Assembly (NCBI GenBank): GCA_016839815.1
Contig: JAEOTM010000057.1
Span: forward strand, 1-64,000
DNA length: 64,000 nt
Direction of reading: 5' to 3'
From: Candidatus Hodarchaeota archaeon
Lineage (GTDB): Archaea > Asgardarchaeota > Heimdallarchaeia > Hodarchaeales > Hodarchaeaceae
Shown: positions 44,518-53,726 of the stretch, piece after piece
How the letters are laid out: each line of letters begins with the position of its first letter
How positions within the stretch are numbered: the first letter of the stretch is position 1
The notes under the pieces: generated by a model
Database searches by the model: none
Seen by the model: the letters and a program-made list of their open reading frames with translations, nothing else
Told to the model about the DNA's origin: nothing
Position numbers and translations under genes: made by a program

Positions 44518-44928
44518 ATGAATAAAAAAGTCAATTCCTCTGAAGAGGAATGGAGAGAGAAGTTATCTCTTAACCAATTTCGAATTCTTCGAGAAAAAGG
44601 TACTGAACCAGCTTTTACTGGTGAATTTTGGAATCATTTTGAAGATGGACAATACATATGTGCAGGTTGTGATACAATTTTATTCGTTTCTGATACGAAA
44701 TTTGAATCTAATTGTGGATGGCCAAGCTTCTCAGTTCCAGCAGATGACGTTATTGATGAAAAAAAAGATGTTAGTCATGGAATGATCAGGACAGAAGTAT
44801 TATGCAAAAACTGTGGTGGTCACCTTGGACATGTTTTTAATGATGGCCCCAAAGATAAAGGTGGTCTACGCTATTGTATCAATTCCCTCTCACTTATTTT
44901 TAAAGACAAGAAATCCAACTCTGATTAG
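44518..44928 (+). CDS. msrB: Peptide methionine sulfoxide reductase MsrB
   Basis: The 136-residue MsrB has the zinc-binding CxxC pairs (CAGCD and [12 protein letters not shown]), the substrate segment CGWPSF and the catalytic cysteine in RYCINSLSL. It reduces the R epimer of methionine sulfoxide. Its partner MsrA lies at 48499-49053. Oxidative damage repair agrees with occasional contact with oxygen. Confidence 0.94.
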   Translation: MNKKVNSSEEEWREKLSLNQFRILREKGTEPAFTGEFWNHFEDGQYICAGCDTILFVSDTKFESNCGWPSFSVPADDVIDEKKDVSHGMIRTEVLCKNCGGHLGHVFNDGPKDKGGLRYCINSLSLIFKDKKSNSD

Positions 44929-44982
44929 TCTAAGATCCTGTCAAATTAAATTCCTTAGTACTCAAAGGATAAGAAATGCGGT

Positions 44983-46341
44983 TTAATACTGATTTCTCTT
45001 TTTTCTATACCTGTACAGAACGAGTGCTATAAGAAAAACATAAGGGAGAATTTGGCTAGAGGTCAAGTAAGGGAAACTATCACTTGTCATTTCTGTACTG
45101 GTGTCATTACTTTGAGTAGAAGATGCATTATATGGAGTACTTAATGGATATGGATCAGAATTTTCGGCTTCTCCATGTATATTATAAGGGAAATCGACAT
45201 AATTATCACTATCATCGTCCGGGATTGTCCAATCATCCCAGAAATTATGAATAAATGTATTTCCAAAACCAGAGTCAAACGCCTGAGCCGTATTTGTTAT
45301 GGAATTAACGAAAAAATTATTGTAGGATACATGGTTATTTGAGGTTGAATTAGTAAGTGATAATCCGTAGTTCTGAGAGTATTCAATGTTGTTTCGAATA
45401 ATTGTTATATTATGGCAATCTTCAAGGGCACCTATACCATAATTACTGTGTTGGGAGATCGAGTTGTTCTCAATTCTGAAGTTGGATGCCCATAAAATCT
45501 CAATTCCACTTATTCCATTGTAATAGATCAGATTATCGGTAATTGTGGAATTTCCAAATGCAAATTCATACTGAATTCCATTCATTTCATTGTGGTGAAT
45601 TCTGTTTTTAGTAATATTTACAAGAAAATTGTCACCAAGGAAGATACCACATCGAGTATTATCATGAATATCATTTTCATATACTTCTGTATCACGAGTA
45701 AACATTAGAAATTCCAACCCCTCTCCATTCTCATAGACATTATTTCTAATAATTTTTACATGTTCAAAATCTTCTATACCTATTCCTTTCCAGGAATTCC
45801 TTGTGATTTCATTCTCAAATATTAGCGCGGCTCCATGGCCGAACATTTCTATTCCCACATCATTATCTTCAATTACATTGTTCGATATAGTGGTATTCGA
45901 ACCTTGCAGGAGAATCCCTGACCAAGCGTTATTGAAAATATGATTCATAGAAACTTTTATATTGTATGTATTCAAAAGTGATATTCCTAATTCTCCACCA
46001 GACAATTCATTTTTCTCGATAGTTACATGCAGTGATGTTCCTTCTATCCTAATGAGTCTCTCATCAGCTTGAGAGATTGATAGATTTGAAATAATAAAAG
46101 GTGTGTTCGATGACCCATCACGAGTTCCATTTAAATCCCAGTTCTCAGCCCGAGCTTTAGATCTAAGATCTTCGTTATTTGTAATGTGAATAGGATCATG
46201 AACTTTAAAGTCTGCTGGTGAGTTAATGGACTGATTTTTAGAGCCTGAATTGATCAATAAATTTCCACTGTGTAAATTAATTACAATTACGGTACAAATA
46301 CAGAGAATTAACAAATACTTTCGAGACACTACCTCGTCCAC
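44983..46341 (-). CDS. Surface right-handed beta-helix repeat protein (NosD-like)
   Basis: The 452-residue protein has an N-terminal signal segment (about residues 9-25), then about twelve parallel beta-helix turns in residues 90-360 with repeated NxI and NNV/NDI steps (GIEMFGHG, GIGIEDFEHV, GIFLGDN). A Ser/Thr-rich stretch leads to a final membrane helix (ILPYVFLIALVLY) and basic tail. Such proteins bind or modify surface carbohydrate or act as adhesins in archaea. It is probably anchored outside the cell and is not part of an obvious operon. Confidence 0.8.
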   Translation of the reverse strand: MDEVVSRKYLLILCICTVIVINLHSGNLLINSGSKNQSINSPADFKVHDPIHITNNEDLRSKARAENWDLNGTRDGSSNTPFIISNLSISQADERLIRIEGTSLHVTIEKNELSGGELGISLLNTYNIKVSMNHIFNNAWSGILLQGSNTTISNNVIEDNDVGIEMFGHGAALIFENEITRNSWKGIGIEDFEHVKIIRNNVYENGEGLEFLMFTRDTEVYENDIHDNTRCGIFLGDNFLVNITKNRIHHNEMNGIQYEFAFGNSTITDNLIYYNGISGIEILWASNFRIENNSISQHSNYGIGALEDCHNITIIRNNIEYSQNYGLSLTNSTSNNHVSYNNFFVNSITNTAQAFDSGFGNTFIHNFWDDWTIPDDDSDNYVDFPYNIHGEAENSDPYPLSTPYNASSTQSNDTSTEMTSDSFPYLTSSQILPYVFLIALVLYRYRKKRNQY

Positions 46342-46468
46342 TCCAATCTATTCTTACCAAGTTCTTTTATTGGGAGAATGAAAGATATGACCTTTTCTGG
46401 ATATTAATAGTTTATCTTTCTATGCAACACTTTTGACCGAAGAAGGTCTACGACTGAAAAAATGTTTT
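46342..46468. other. Intergenic leader of the beta-helix gene
   Basis: About 127 bases lie between the beta-helix start and the pseudogene remnant. They are AT-rich; no feature beyond an expected promoter is visible. Confidence 0.3.
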
Positions 46469-46622
46469 CTAGTCAAATTTAGGTTTAGATGCTTTCAATA
46501 TAAGCATTAAAGGAATTTTTGGATATTTGTCAGGAAGTTGCCACCACCTCTCTCTCTTCCAGAAAAGGATACATTTCCCAAGAGATAAATGGAGATTCAA
46601 GGATAAAATCTATTCTCATCAA
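46469..46622 (-). pseudogene. Decayed 3' fragment of the methyltransferase gene
   Basis: On the minus strand this matches the C-terminus of the methyltransferase at 47653-48471: FISWEMYPFLEER, then after a two-base deletion WWQLPDKYPKIPLM aligned with WWHLPDKFQKIPLM, and a KASKPK end. The deletion sits in the GAGAGAG run and shifts the frame. No N-terminal part is present. The intact gene lies 1.03 kb upstream on the same strand. Confidence 0.8.
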
Positions 46623-46660
46623 ATTTTGAAGAAGAAAAAGTATTAGAAATATTGCATTAC

Positions 46661-47506
46661 TTAACCTGCTAATCTCCAAACAATTGCTTTCTTCTCCTTT
46701 GAAAGCCGTTTTACAACTCTATTTTCTTTCTCTAAGACAACTAATGCGTTAGGAATACGATCTTTACAGTCATGTGAGATGACGGATGCTTTATCAATAA
46801 TCTCTGCAGTAGTGGCTTCACCTAAGTCTTCTAGGATGGTAGATATTGTGATTTTAGGATCAGGAAGTTTATTCATCAATCTTGTAGCCTCTATTACGAG
46901 AGTAATTCCAAGAATAACTTCAACCAACACAGCAATAAACACGCCGAGAGAAGAAAACCAGGTAAAACTAGGAAAAAATATGTGAGTCAGACTTTCTAGG
47001 AGATAACCCATAGATCCTCCTAATACTAGGAAGATACCTAAAAAACTACTAAGGAATAATCCAAAAAAACGGGATTTGAAAGTTAAAAGTCCAATAAATA
47101 TAAGATAGAACCCATAAACAATATGTGCTAGAAGAAACATGTTTATAAAAAGCTTGATGTCAGCTAGAAGAAATACCATGCTAATAGTAAAAAGAATAAC
47201 CTCTATAGACCTTGAAACTGAAGCAAATAATGAAAGTTTTCTACTTACAGACTTAAAAACATTGAAACCTGCTACAGTGACCATCAAATTAAAAAATAAT
47301 ATAATAAGCAAAGAAAATATTAGAACAAGAAAGATTAATCCATTATCTACAAGATTCGCGACTGTTGTTCGGGTAGATTCTATCGGTACTGTAAATATCG
47401 TATCTAGAGAAAATAGTATGAGGAAAGTAAGAAAAGAGCTACCCAATAATCCAATTCCCACGTTTCTCGCACACATTCGTCTTGTTAAAGGTATCTCTTG
47501 ATTCAA
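46661..47506 (-). CDS. Membrane protein with C-terminal winged-helix domain
   Basis: The 281-residue protein begins with six hydrophobic helices (from about residue 15 to 205). The last 75 residues look like a winged helix (ILEDLGEATTAEIIDKA; PNALVVLEKENRVVKRL), presumably on the cytosolic side. A membrane protein with a DNA- or protein-binding tail could be a one-component sensor. I do not recognise the family. It sits between the methyltransferase gene and its pseudogene copy. Confidence 0.6.
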   Translation of the reverse strand: MNQEIPLTRRMCARNVGIGLLGSSFLTFLILFSLDTIFTVPIESTRTTVANLVDNGLIFLVLIFSLLIILFFNLMVTVAGFNVFKSVSRKLSLFASVSRSIEVILFTISMVFLLADIKLFINMFLLAHIVYGFYLIFIGLLTFKSRFFGLFLSSFLGIFLVLGGSMGYLLESLTHIFFPSFTWFSSLGVFIAVLVEVILGITLVIEATRLMNKLPDPKITISTILEDLGEATTAEIIDKASVISHDCKDRIPNALVVLEKENRVVKRLSKEKKAIVWRLAG

Positions 47507-47652
47507 TTATTATCCTCTCTTTCTTAGTTAGAACCTTTGAGTGAATCTTTGATTCGGATTGAATGTAAACTAGAATTTAAATATGGGTAAATAGGAACTC
47601 TCAGAGACATTAGAACATAGATCCTGAGGATCAATCAGATTTGATTGATTCT

Positions 47653-48471
47653 TTACTTTGGTTTGGTAGCTTTTAAAGAAAACATTAGGGGAATCTTCTG
47701 AAATTTGTCAGGTAGGTGCCACCACCCCTCTCTTTCTTCCAGAAAAGGATACATTTCCCAAGAAATAAATGGAAATTCATGAATAAATTCAATCTGCAGG
47801 CCAGCATCTATTAAATTATTCACAATATATCCTAAATCATGTACCCAACCATATTCTCTAGTATTTTTTATTTTAACATCTCCACTCGCATAGGAGGAAT
47901 CATAATCAAATGCTAAAGGTTCATCTTGATGAAAATAAGGATATCGAACCCGTAGTTCTGATTCATGTTCATCATCGAAAATTAACGCAGTAGGATGGCC
48001 TTCAGCAATATAAAAGAAACCACCTGGCTTTAAGTAATATGCAATCATTTCAGCCCATTTCTTCAACTCTGGAAGCCAATAAATTGCCCCATGACTTGTG
48101 AACACAATATCAAACGACTCTTTAGTAAGGTCTGTCTGATCTAATTTTTGTATTTCTGTTTGAATAAAGGTAGCATTGATCTCTAGTTCTTTACTGAGCT
48201 CTGAAGCTAGTCTGATCGCATTAGAGGAGAAATCAACACCTGTTACACTCGCTCCAAGTCTTGCCCAAGATAATGTGTCTTTTCCAAAATGACATTGGAA
48301 ATGTAATAATTTTTTTCCTTCTACATCTCCAACTTCTTTAACTTCCAAATCACTAATTGATATCCCTCCTTCTCGGAATTTCTTAATGTTATAAAATTCA
48401 CTATCAAAATGAACTTCCGCGAGTTCTTCCCATCGTTTTTTATTCTCTTGAATGTAGTCTTTCATAACCAT
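47653..48471 (-). CDS. Class I SAM-dependent methyltransferase
   Basis: The 272-residue protein has motif I as LLHFQCHFGKDTLSWARLGA, the motif II acidic residue in GVDFSSNAI, and the TSHGAIYWLPEL and LKPGGFFYIAEGHP segments of class I methyltransferases. The substrate is unknown. The C-terminal stretch FISWEMYPFLEER was copied to 46469-46622. It is 28 bases from msrA, which lies upstream on the same strand. Confidence 0.88.
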   Translation of the reverse strand: MVMKDYIQENKKRWEELAEVHFDSEFYNIKKFREGGISISDLEVKEVGDVEGKKLLHFQCHFGKDTLSWARLGASVTGVDFSSNAIRLASELSKELEINATFIQTEIQKLDQTDLTKESFDIVFTSHGAIYWLPELKKWAEMIAYYLKPGGFFYIAEGHPTALIFDDEHESELRVRYPYFHQDEPLAFDYDSSYASGDVKIKNTREYGWVHDLGYIVNNLIDAGLQIEFIHEFPFISWEMYPFLEEREGWWHLPDKFQKIPLMFSLKATKPK

Positions 48472-48498
48472 TCTCCAAAAATTTTTTCTCTTTTGTCA

Positions 48499-49053
48499 CT
48501 AAAGGATAGGTTTCAATTTGTGATTAAATTTCTGACGGATCTTTGATATTTTAGGTGATATAACAAACGAGCAATAGGCTTGTGTAGGATTATTTTTGTA
48601 ATAATCTTGATGATAATCCTCGGCAGGATAGAAAATGTTAAATGGAGTTAATTCTGTGACAATTGGATCCTTCCAAATCTTTTTTTGTTCTAGAGATTTG
48701 ATTGCATATGCAGCCTCTTCCCATTGACTATCAGAATGAAAAAAAATCACTGATCGATACTGTGTTCCAATATCATTTCCTTGTCTATTGAGCTGTGTGG
48801 GATCATGTATAGCAAAGAAGATTTCTAAGATTTCATTAAAGGAAATAACTTTTGGATCAAACGAAATTTGTACAACTTCCGCATGACCCGTTGTCCCTGT
48901 GCATACTTGTTCATATGTAGGGTTATTAACTTTCCCACCCGAATAACCAGAAATTACCTTGGTAACTCCTTGAATTTCCGAAAAAATTGCTTCAAGACAC
49001 CAAAAACAACCTCCTCCCAGAATAGCTACTGATTTAGATCCATCGGTGGGCAT
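48499..49053 (-). CDS. msrA: Peptide methionine sulfoxide reductase MsrA
   Basis: The 184-residue MsrA has the catalytic [12 protein letters not shown] motif at residues 13-24, [16 protein letters not shown], and the YFHQ-like [11 protein letters not shown] segment near 145. It reduces the S epimer of methionine sulfoxide, complementing MsrB at 44518. No fusion to MsrB is present. Confidence 0.94.
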   Translation of the reverse strand: MPTDGSKSVAILGGGCFWCLEAIFSEIQGVTKVISGYSGGKVNNPTYEQVCTGTTGHAEVVQISFDPKVISFNEILEIFFAIHDPTQLNRQGNDIGTQYRSVIFFHSDSQWEEAAYAIKSLEQKKIWKDPIVTELTPFNIFYPAEDYHQDYYKNNPTQAYCSFVISPKISKIRQKFNHKLKPIL

Positions 49054-49145
49054 ACCAATTCACTTCTTGCTATATGAATCAGTAATTCATATGTGTAAAT
49101 CCAATTTTCTCCGATTTTCATATTTCTTGTATCTTTACGGAATCA

Positions 49146-50117
49146 TTACTCTATCGCAACAACTATTCTCCCCTTAGCATGACCTGTTTCGTAATGTCGA
49201 TGAGCATCAGCAATTTGATGTAAGGGATACACTTTGTCAATGACTGATTTGATCTTGCCTTTTTCAATCCATTCCCTTAGCAAATTAAGATCATCAAAAT
49301 TTCCCAACATCCCTGATTTAATTTTCTTGTTAGTAAATTTACTAGTAATCATTTGAAGTAGGTGCTTTTTTGGGTTATAAAAATCAACAGTTATGTAAAC
49401 TCCTTTTTCTGTTAGAGAATTCTTACACTTTGAGAATGTACTTTTTCCAACAGCATCGAATATAGTATCATAGACTTGACCATTTTTAGTGAAATCCTCT
49501 TCTCTATAATCAATTACATAATCTGCACCAAGGTCTTTTACCATACTCAGATTACTTGTCCCACATACACCAGTAACTTCAGTTTCATATACATGTTTAG
49601 CAATTTGTACAGCAAGAGTACCAATTCCACCTGAAGCACCATTGATAAGAATAGTTTGACCTGGCTTAATTTTCGCCAAATCTTTAAGAGCAGCTAATGC
49701 AGGTATCGCACCACCGACTACTGAGGCAGCTTCTTGAAAACTCATGTTGGAGGGTTTTATGGCTAACTCCGCATTGGCGGAAATAGTCATATATTCAGCA
49801 CACGCACCACCTTTCTTGGAAAGTCCATAAACCTGATCACCTTTCTTGTAATTTGTCACTTTATTCCCTACAGAAACAATTTCACCCGAAAAATCTAACC
49901 CTGGGATCTTCACTCGCGGTTTACGGATTCCGCTCATGAATATTCTATCAATTCCTGAAAGTACCTTTCTTCCACTTCGAAACGTAATATCCATCGCTTG
50001 CATTGCTGATGCATAATTTCTTATTAGCACTTCATTCTCTTTGGGGGTTGGTTTCTCTAAATCCTTTATTTTTAAAACTTCAGGAGGACCAAAATTTTCA
50101 CAAACTATACCTTTCAT
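49146..50117 (-). CDS. Zinc-free MDR-family quinone oxidoreductase-like protein
   Basis: The 323-residue protein has a GroES-like N-terminal half (PGLDFSGEIVSVG) and a Rossmann half (ILINGASGGIGTLAVQIAK) with the nucleotide-binding GASGGIG. The zinc-binding residues of classical alcohol dehydrogenases are not evident, so an NADPH:quinone or enone reductase is likely. It is three bases downstream of the TetR gene, so the regulator probably controls it as part of its own operon. Confidence 0.85.
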   Translation of the reverse strand: MKGIVCENFGPPEVLKIKDLEKPTPKENEVLIRNYASAMQAMDITFRSGRKVLSGIDRIFMSGIRKPRVKIPGLDFSGEIVSVGNKVTNYKKGDQVYGLSKKGGACAEYMTISANAELAIKPSNMSFQEAASVVGGAIPALAALKDLAKIKPGQTILINGASGGIGTLAVQIAKHVYETEVTGVCGTSNLSMVKDLGADYVIDYREEDFTKNGQVYDTIFDAVGKSTFSKCKNSLTEKGVYITVDFYNPKKHLLQMITSKFTNKKIKSGMLGNFDDLNLLREWIEKGKIKSVIDKVYPLHQIADAHRHYETGHAKGRIVVAIE

Positions 50118-50119
50118 TT

Positions 50120-50884
50120 TTATTCTTCTCCTATCGTTTTTCCTTTCAGTTGTTTACTTCTTAAAAATATAGCTATCAAATCTAAGGTATTTGTAACAAT
50201 CGTTTCTTCTTCCAAACCAATTCTCTTTAACATTGGTTTATTTAAATCCATTCCAAAAACTATTCCAGAAATCATCACATAAAGATGATTAACAGCCTGT
50301 TCAGCTTCTAGTTCATTGTCGATACTACCATCCTTTTTTCCATTTTTAACAGCTCTGATCCATAATTCAGCGTTTTTAGCAAGTCCTATATAGAAATTTA
50401 TCATGTTAAGTTCTTCTAAATAACTAACCACTTTTTCTGTTTTTCTAGTTCCCTTACTTTCAACGACATACTCATGTATATCTTCGATGGGTATATCTTT
50501 ATCAGTAATGTACTTATAGAACTCTGCTAATATAGAAAAGAATACTAGCATCTCACGTCTTCCTTTGAAAGAATTATCACAAAAGAATAATAGTTGTTCA
50601 ATACCAGTTAATTGAGAGGGAAAATTATTTTCAGTGTATTCATTCGCATCTTGAAGTATTTGTGCACCTAAACCAAAAAAAATGTCATTCTTGTTTTTAA
50701 AATAATTATATATCGTTTTTCTACTTACAAATGCTTCTTCGGCGATATCCTCTACTGTGACATCATTAATTTGTTTTTCTAAGAGAAGTTCATGTGTAAC
50801 TTTCAGGATTTCCATTCCAGTCCTTTCTTTTTTTCTATTACGTAACTTTTGTTTCTTTGACACTGATTTTACTTCCTCTCGCAA
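50120..50884 (-). CDS. TetR/AcrR family transcriptional regulator
   Basis: The 254-residue protein has an N-terminal helix-turn-helix (VTVEDIAEEAFVSRKTIYNYF) near residues 38-60 followed by a long all-helical ligand domain. Two basic residues blocks precede the DNA-binding domain. It shares a control region with the DUF4386-like gene at 51009, where a candidate operator lies. The inducer is probably a small organic compound handled by the MDR reductase. Confidence 0.88.
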   Translation of the reverse strand: MREEVKSVSKKQKLRNRKKERTGMEILKVTHELLLEKQINDVTVEDIAEEAFVSRKTIYNYFKNKNDIFFGLGAQILQDANEYTENNFPSQLTGIEQLLFFCDNSFKGRREMLVFFSILAEFYKYITDKDIPIEDIHEYVVESKGTRKTEKVVSYLEELNMINFYIGLAKNAELWIRAVKNGKKDGSIDNELEAEQAVNHLYVMISGIVFGMDLNKPMLKRIGLEEETIVTNTLDLIAIFLRSKQLKGKTIGEE

Positions 50885-50927
50885 TTATAACAATACAGTC
50901 AACGTAAAATTCACAGTATATATAAAG

Positions 50928-50963
50928 TTTCACATCCAAAGTATTTATATACTTATTGTGAAA
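50928..50963. promoter_or_regulatory. Candidate TetR operator in divergent promoter
   Basis: TTTCACA (50928-50934) mirrors TGTGAAA (50957-50963), and inside it AAGTAT mirrors ATACTT (50939-50954), the two symmetries sharing nearly the same centre. It lies between the TetR gene and the divergent membrane-protein gene, the usual place for a self-regulating TetR operator. Confidence 0.45.
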
Positions 50964-51008
50964 ATTTATACATGCCATGTAAACTTTGGTTTCAATTTGG
51001 TGAGTATC

Positions 51009-51671
51009 ATGAATGTTAATCAAACTTGGAAAAATTTGTATAAAGCAAGTGGGCTTTCTCTGTTCACATCTGCTTTAATTGTAATTATATTCGTACTATT
51101 TGTAATTGGTACGCAACAAACCCTTCCACTCCCTGCAGAGGAAACCCTTGAAGATCCTGTCTTTCCAATCGCTCTTTTCATTTTTGCCGTGATTGGAGAG
51201 ATGCTTTTGATGCTTGGAATGCTAGGGCTATACTCTTCTCTGAAAGATGATAACCAGACTTCCATGTTATTTGCAGCCACATTATGGATAACAGCAGTCA
51301 TCATGTTCCTAGTTTCCCGTGGTTTAATCATTACACTTCTTTCGGTAAGCGATATGTACATTTCTGCTGCGAGTGAAAGCATGAAAACCTCATATTTGGC
51401 ATTGGCCGAATATACAATAGAGTTACAAAACACTTTCGCAACAATGGCTTTAATTCTCCTTAATGCTGCAACTATAATTATAGGTTGGGTTATGCTGAAA
51501 ACAAAAATATTTGGTGAACGTTTAGGTTACTTGACTGTCATTGCTGGCATATATACTCTCTTTACGCCATTCCTAGTTATTATGGGTTTTCCTATACTGG
51601 GATTTATTGGCTTAGTGTTATCATTCGCTTGGCAAGCGTTTGCAGGTTTCAAACTCTATAAACTCGGTTAG
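51009..51671 (+). CDS. DUF4386-like integral membrane protein
   Basis: The 220-residue protein has about six hydrophobic helices with no charged motif that suggests catalysis. ATG 51009 is chosen because it begins a normal N-terminus (MNVNQTWKNLY); an upstream frame extension to 50757 overlaps the divergent TetR gene and is unlikely. The spacing and shared operator suggest that the TetR protein regulates it. The family has no assigned function. Confidence 0.6.
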   Translation: MNVNQTWKNLYKASGLSLFTSALIVIIFVLFVIGTQQTLPLPAEETLEDPVFPIALFIFAVIGEMLLMLGMLGLYSSLKDDNQTSMLFAATLWITAVIMFLVSRGLIITLLSVSDMYISAASESMKTSYLALAEYTIELQNTFATMALILLNAATIIIGWVMLKTKIFGERLGYLTVIAGIYTLFTPFLVIMGFPILGFIGLVLSFAWQAFAGFKLYKLG

Positions 51672-51782
51672 GATATCTTCACCTTCTTTTTTTTATTTCC
51701 ATCTATGCTTCATATATCAAACTGTAAAAGAATTACCAGTTTCATTTCATATATAATCTAACTCAAAGTTTCCTCTCTAACT

Positions 51783-53681
51783 ATGAATTCTCTTCACGAA
51801 CCAGAGAAAAATCCAAATAACTTACATTCCGATCAAACCGCTGACTTAAAAACAGTTCTCATGATTGCTATTCCTTTTGGACTCTTCTTCAACTTTATTA
51901 ATTTGTACCTATCAATTTCCATGGGTTTCATCTCCATTGGTTTGGGGGGAATCTTTGCTTTGTTACTAGGGAAATTCATTCTTAGTAAGAAAGGAATTGA
52001 TAAACGATCAAATTTAACTCTTATTGCAATCGCCTTTGGTGCTAGCCTTTCAGCTGAAGCTAGTCGTACATTACTGTTTTTAATCTGGCTTGCATTGAAT
52101 GCGGATGGAATTGGTGATTTTGGTTTTGAACGTCCCTCCTGGTTACTCCCTGGAGATGAGATTATATCCAATACGATTATATTTAGCGATACTTGGATTC
52201 AACCTATCTTATTACATTGGTTTTTAATGCTTGTACCAGGTGTTATGGGTATCTTTCTTGGATTGTTGTTGAAAAATCGATTTATTCATGATGATGAAGA
52301 ATATCCATTCCCAGATCAGATAATCCAAACCGAAGTTATTAATGTGTTGACAGAACAAACTGAAAAATTACCTCTTTTCGCAAAATCTGCATTAATTGGA
52401 TTTATAGTGAGTGCAGGAACATTATTTCTAGGTTTTAGTTATATTGATATTTCTCAACCTCAGAATGGGTGGATCTTAGGACTATCACTTGGGATCATAG
52501 GAGTTGCTTTGTTTTCAGTTGGATTCATCATTAATAGACCAAAAATGACCTTCGCAGCAGGTATTGCGTCTATCTGTATCTATGGCCCTGTGTTAGGCCC
52601 ATTACTTTTGGAAAAGTCCCCTGAAGGAACTGAATTTTATACTTTTTTTGTCTCGGGGTTGGAGGATGTGTATTTATCATTTACGATTGGTTTTTTACTT
52701 GGAGCATTAATATTATCTGGGATTTTCTACTCTATAATCAAGAAGATCTTCCCTAAGTTAGTAAAAAATAACACATCGAAAAAAAATAACTCTATCGATT
52801 CTTGTTCTGAAACCTTAACCGATGAAGAGGAGAAGGATGAAATCGATACTCCTCAAATTTATACAGGTAAAGAGAGCAATTGGAAAGACACGATTCTCAC
52901 GGTGAGGACCCTAAACTTTATCTTGGTGTATGGTGTTTTACTCCTTCTGTGCGTTGCATTTGTGTATTACTTCAGAATTCTTGGAGATAATCTTCTTATA
53001 ACATTTTTAGTCGTGTTTTGGATAATGGGGATCGGTTCTGTAGTCACTTTCTACATATCTATCTCAAGTGCTGCAAAATCATCAACTTCTATCTCTCCTC
53101 CATTTATCTTCGATTTATTACCCATTTATCTTGTGGGTATTCGTAATAAGTATACACCATTTATAGCTACACCTGTACCAGAAATTCGAGAGGGAAGAAC
53201 TCTTGTGGTTGCATATAAATTGGCACAGATGACAAAAACTGATGACATATTTGTCCTAAAGACTTTCTTTGTGGGTTACCTTGCCGCAGCGATGACAACT
53301 CCCTTCTTTGCTTTGATTCTGTGGTCTACAATCGGTATTGGAACTCCAGAATTTCCTGCACCTACATTTCCGTTTGAAGCTGCTCTATTATCAGTGTTTG
53401 CATCAGGAGACATAGGCGCTGTCATTGAACTTGGTGAATTGTTACTAGGAGGTCTTTTGGGTATGTTGGCTGGGGCTAATATGGGATTAGGTTTTGTATT
53501 AGCCTTTTTCTTTCCTCCACACATGGCTATTCCCATTACCCTGGGAGGAGTGCTGAGAGTATTAGCAAACAAACAATATGGTATAGAAAAAGTGAAAGAT
53601 AAAGGAGTTACCATCTTGACAGGAGTTAGTGTAGGTGCAAGTGCAGTATTAATCCCCTTAGTAATACTAAGTCTCTTGTGA
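51783..53681 (+). CDS. OPT-family-like transporter
   Basis: The 632-residue membrane protein has about 14 hydrophobic helices. Segments such as YPFPDQIIQTEVINVL, GFSYIDISQ and the GVLRVLANKQYG end recall the oligopeptide/metal-chelate (OPT) transporters. A cytosolic acidic loop (about residues 335-365) separates two halves. The substrate may be peptides or metal complexes. It precedes the E1 genes by 45 bases, but the difference of function argues against a fixed operon. Confidence 0.65.
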   Translation: MNSLHEPEKNPNNLHSDQTADLKTVLMIAIPFGLFFNFINLYLSISMGFISIGLGGIFALLLGKFILSKKGIDKRSNLTLIAIAFGASLSAEASRTLLFLIWLALNADGIGDFGFERPSWLLPGDEIISNTIIFSDTWIQPILLHWFLMLVPGVMGIFLGLLLKNRFIHDDEEYPFPDQIIQTEVINVLTEQTEKLPLFAKSALIGFIVSAGTLFLGFSYIDISQPQNGWILGLSLGIIGVALFSVGFIINRPKMTFAAGIASICIYGPVLGPLLLEKSPEGTEFYTFFVSGLEDVYLSFTIGFLLGALILSGIFYSIIKKIFPKLVKNNTSKKNNSIDSCSETLTDEEEKDEIDTPQIYTGKESNWKDTILTVRTLNFILVYGVLLLLCVAFVYYFRILGDNLLITFLVVFWIMGIGSVVTFYISISSAAKSSTSISPPFIFDLLPIYLVGIRNKYTPFIATPVPEIREGRTLVVAYKLAQMTKTDDIFVLKTFFVGYLAAAMTTPFFALILWSTIGIGTPEFPAPTFPFEAALLSVFASGDIGAVIELGELLLGGLLGMLAGANMGLGFVLAFFFPPHMAIPITLGGVLRVLANKQYGIEKVKDKGVTILTGVSVGASAVLIPLVILSLL

Positions 53682-53726
53682 ATAATTTTATAGTTACAAC
53701 TGAGTAGAGGTGAGAGTCAATAGAAA

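Noticed and set aside
50757..51008. N-terminal extension of the DUF4386-like frame
   Set aside because: It would run over the start of the divergent TetR gene and its operator; the sequence lacks a coding appearance and ATG 51009 starts a normal N-terminus.
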